DNA of 64,000 nucleotides from Spirosoma arboris (GTDB lineage Bacteria > Bacteroidota > Bacteroidia > Cytophagales > Spirosomataceae), in NCBI RefSeq assembly GCF_009754945.1, contig NZ_WPIN01000007.1:1-64000 (forward strand), in the 5' to 3' direction. Made by a program: the position numbers and the translations under genes. This document shows, piece by piece, positions 61,918 through 64,000 of the stretch. Below the pieces are notes generated by a model. That model made no database searches. It saw only the letters and a list, made by a program, of their open reading frames with translations, and was not told the DNA's origin. Every line of letters begins with the position of its first letter. Position 1 is the stretch's first letter.

Positions 61918-62637
61918 TTACATACTGGTAGTTATTAGTAATGAATCGGTAGCGGTACGCTTCTCTGTAAATTTATCCAGCTGGCTAGGTATAACGTGGT
62001 AGTGAGACCGGAGATTTATTGAGATTGGATAGGTAAGTTTCTGGTTATCAGAAATTAATCGCAACTGATATTCACCAAAGGAAAGCTGAGTCAAATTTAG
62101 ATTCTGATTATGTTTTTCTTCAGCTATTTTGTTTTGATATAGTATTTGATCGTTTTGATCCAGCAATTGAAGCAAGACAGGCCGTTTTTGCGGATTCATA
62201 AAGGAGACTTTTAATTTTCCTTCTTTAGAAATCCGAATATTTGCCTGTAACGCTGACGATAACGATGTGTGTTTAGTTAGATCAACCTTCGCTTTTGCGT
62301 TCGGGACAAAGACTGGCAAAACATCGGTTTTAAGTTGCGAAGCAACTAACTGATGACCAACTAATTGCTCCAGCATGGTATCAAATCGGCGTATGTTCCG
62401 TTTACTGAGTTTGATATACTGATTAGAGAGTAATTCCTGATAATACAATTCATTATCCTCATTATAGAATTCAATGCGTGTTGTGCGTAGAATTGGATCT
62501 GTTTTAAGCGTCCAGTAACCCTTGGCCTGAACTGAGCGTGTATAAGTATCAATCTCATAGAGCTGAGCAGTGGCTAATTCCGGTCGGCAACCTAAAAAAA
62601 CGAGTAAACTCAGTAGCGTAAACAAATGGTTTTTCAT
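61918..62637 (-). CDS. Secreted protein of unknown function
   Basis: A 239-residue protein with a signal peptide (MKNHLFTLLSLLVFLGCRPELATAQ). A Cys at residue 17 within FLGC could be a lipobox, but the following sequence looks more like a signal peptidase I site. The mature part is a beta-rich sandwich: TRIEFYNEDNELYYQELL, then LSSALQANIRISKEGKLKVSFMNPQKRPVLLQLLDQNDQILYQNKI and FGEYQLRLISDNQ. The C-terminal half resembles the type A sorting-domain-like strand pattern but lacks the usual end. Function unknown. Confidence 0.6.
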   Translation of the reverse strand: MKNHLFTLLSLLVFLGCRPELATAQLYEIDTYTRSVQAKGYWTLKTDPILRTTRIEFYNEDNELYYQELLSNQYIKLSKRNIRRFDTMLEQLVGHQLVASQLKTDVLPVFVPNAKAKVDLTKHTSLSSALQANIRISKEGKLKVSFMNPQKRPVLLQLLDQNDQILYQNKIAEEKHNQNLNLTQLSFGEYQLRLISDNQKLTYPISINLRSHYHVIPSQLDKFTEKRTATDSLLITTSM

Positions 62638-62960
62638 AGATCACTTTTTTGAGGTATAAACTATCTTTTCCAAATGGTACTCCAACGAGGCAATCAACCT
62701 ATAGTAGGTTGAGGGAGGATGCAGGGTAATCGAGCCAGGTTTGTCGATTAACCCTGCACTTGTTATCTATATCATTTTCAATTAGTTAACACAAATCCTA
62801 TTAGGCAAGACAACAGGCGGGATCTTTCAGTATAGAGAACAGATCAAAATTAGCTGCCAGAAAAACGGTAGAAAAAATAAAAAGTACTACTGACTACTTT
62901 CTCGGGTTAGATGTACCTTTTTTTAGGTTGTGTGTCGTTTTTCGATCGCTATAAAGTGGA
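62638..62960 (+). other. 320-base intergenic region
   Basis: Nothing is supported here. Sequence upstream of the secreted-protein gene presumably holds its promoter. No repeat or terminator stands out. Confidence 0.5.
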
Positions 62961-63752
62961 TTATTTACCTAACCATTCCTTAAAGCCCGTAATTCTATCG
63001 ACGCTGACAAATACTTCCTGGCGGGGTCTGGGGATCAGATCCAATTTTAATTTGCCTCCCGAGAATGTATGAACGGTCTGAGCAGACTTATGAGATACCA
63101 AAAAAGAGCGATTTACCCGGAAGAACTGGTTAGGATTCACCAAATTTCCCAGCTTATCTAAACTATACTCAACCACCAGGTTTTGGCCTTCCAAAGTCGT
63201 TAAATGGGTGGCTTTCGCTTCAAAGAAGAAGTAGGCAATATGATTCGTTTCGACACTTCGGATTTTCGATCCCACTGTGACCATAAACCGTTCCTTATAC
63301 GACATCGACTCCTTATACGAAGTCGATGTATTTAGCTTATTCACTAGATTCGACAATTCGGGTAATGCCGTCATTAGACTGGCAGGCTGCCGAATGGCCT
63401 TGAATTTATCCAGAGCTGCCGCTAATTCATCTTCATCAATAGGTTTGAGCAAATAATCGATACTGTTGAATTTAAAAGCCTGTAAGGTGTATTCATTATA
63501 GGCTGTTGTGAGGATAATCGGAATAGTCAGTAAGGTTTGTTCAATAATGCGAAAACCAATATCGTCTTCCAGCTGAATATCCAGGAAAATCAGATCCGGC
63601 TGCGTACTCAAGGCATGATCGGCAAACCAGCGGATGGCTTTAGCGACAGAAGGAATATGGGCTAATACCCGAATAGACGGATCATATTGATTCAGGAGCT
63701 TCTCCAGCCGCTCACTGCTCAATGGTTCGTCTTCGATTATAAGTACATTCAT
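62961..63752 (-). CDS. LytTR-family response regulator
   Basis: A 263-residue regulator. The receiver has LIIEDEPLSSERLEKLL, phospho-acceptor Asp in LIFLDIQLEDDIGF (about residue 57) and Lys in YLLKPIDED. The C-terminal LytTR DNA-binding domain covers about 155-258 (VGSKIRSVETNHIAYFFFEAKATHLTT, then FFRVNRSFLVS). The gene overlaps by four bases the kinase gene upstream, so they are coupled. It is likely a LytS/YehU-type pair common in Bacteroidota. Confidence 0.92.
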   Translation of the reverse strand: MNVLIIEDEPLSSERLEKLLNQYDPSIRVLAHIPSVAKAIRWFADHALSTQPDLIFLDIQLEDDIGFRIIEQTLLTIPIILTTAYNEYTLQAFKFNSIDYLLKPIDEDELAAALDKFKAIRQPASLMTALPELSNLVNKLNTSTSYKESMSYKERFMVTVGSKIRSVETNHIAYFFFEAKATHLTTLEGQNLVVEYSLDKLGNLVNPNQFFRVNRSFLVSHKSAQTVHTFSGGKLKLDLIPRPRQEVFVSVDRITGFKEWLGK

Positions 63753-64000
63753 GAGAGCAAAGGGATTTTAACGACAAATGAACTGTTCTGTTCTCCTATC
63801 CATACTGGCCGATCTGTAAGCAATCCGTATCGGTTGGTGATGTTTTGTAAACCCATGCCAGTAGACGAATCTGATACCGGACGAAGTTGAATAGGGTTGG
63901 CAATCAACAGTACATCATCTTCTTTATAGATGGATATAATAAGCGGATGTTCAATCGACATCTGGTTATGTTTGACCGCATTTTCAACTAACAATTGTAG
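63749..64000 (-). CDS. Sensor histidine kinase, C-terminal part, truncated by window edge
   Basis: Only the last 83 or so codons are inside the window. They hold the ATPase domain of a LytS-type kinase: LLVENAVKHNQM (N box) and TGMGLQNITNRYGLL (G2-like box). The frame continues beyond base 64000. The end overlaps the response-regulator start by four bases. The membrane sensor and HisKA_4/His_kinase part must lie to the right of the window. Confidence 0.85.
   Translation of the reverse strand, partial: LQLLVENAVKHNQMSIEHPLIISIYKEDDVLLIANPIQLRPVSDSSTGMGLQNITNRYGLLTDRPVWIGEQNSSFVVKIPLLS

Overview
The window is chromosomal DNA of a Bacteroidota bacterium, most likely of the order Cytophagales and close to Spirosoma. 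The evidence is type IX secretion (T9SS) cargo with type A and type B sorting domains, a PorP/SprF protein, DUF4249 and PorT-like outer-membrane proteins, LytTR and REC-Crp two-component regulators, an M56/BlaI pair, and tRNA promoters of the Bacteroidota form TTG-N19-21-TAnnTTTG with no obvious Shine-Dalgarno sites. The genus is inferred from overall protein character only.

Layout. 0-4.4 kb: loose accessory genes (SUKH/SMI1-like immunity-type protein, small outer-membrane barrel, DUF4249 lipoprotein, GNAT acetyltransferase). 4.8-8.7 kb: a signalling block of a PAS-only protein, a soluble histidine kinase, a REC-cNMP-Crp response regulator and a front-end fatty acid desaturase. 8.7-13.7 kb: a gene-poor accessory stretch lying against the 3' end of tRNA-Leu(CAG). 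It holds small orphan genes, several terminator-like hairpins without evident genes, one probable gene remnant, and a compact three-gene module made of a 58-residue ribbon-helix-helix protein, divergent from an overlapping pair encoding a stand-alone DprA/SLOG-fold protein and a phosphoribosyltransferase. This module is the best candidate in the window for an undescribed, possibly defence-related system.

13.8-33 kb is mostly core: pyrC-hemB, an OmpR-type two-component system, a secreted GH3/beta-lactamase fusion, a 1533-residue T9SS cargo protein of Ig-like repeats with a near-identical 711-bp internal duplication, tadA, superoxide dismutase, tRNA-His, and a MerR-B12 (CarH-like) regulator. 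33.1-37.9 kb is a minus-strand glycan cluster (CDP-sugar epimerase, beta-propeller glycosidase-like protein, possible 2OG oxygenase, two family-2 glycosyltransferases). 38-50.6 kb holds a lipoprotein, an M3 peptidase, BlaI/M56 with two visible operators, a ferredoxin-type reductase, a BadF-type sugar kinase, a cytochrome b5-like protein, thiL, a cyclase-family hydrolase, small lipoproteins and a mannose-1-phosphate guanylyltransferase. 51-64 kb holds the PorP/SprF plus type-B cargo pair, ruvB, an ArsR regulator, a DMT exporter, the GTPases der and era, initiator tRNA-Met, and a LytTR response regulator with the start of its kinase running off the right edge.

A recurring feature is the long, near-perfect intergenic inverted repeat. 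At least ten gene boundaries carry one, with stems of about 15 to 36 bp and arms that are often purine-rich low-complexity sequence. Some sit between convergent genes and could be bidirectional terminators. Others lie between codirectional genes and are not explained by that. No CRISPR array, complete insertion sequence, prophage or rRNA was seen.
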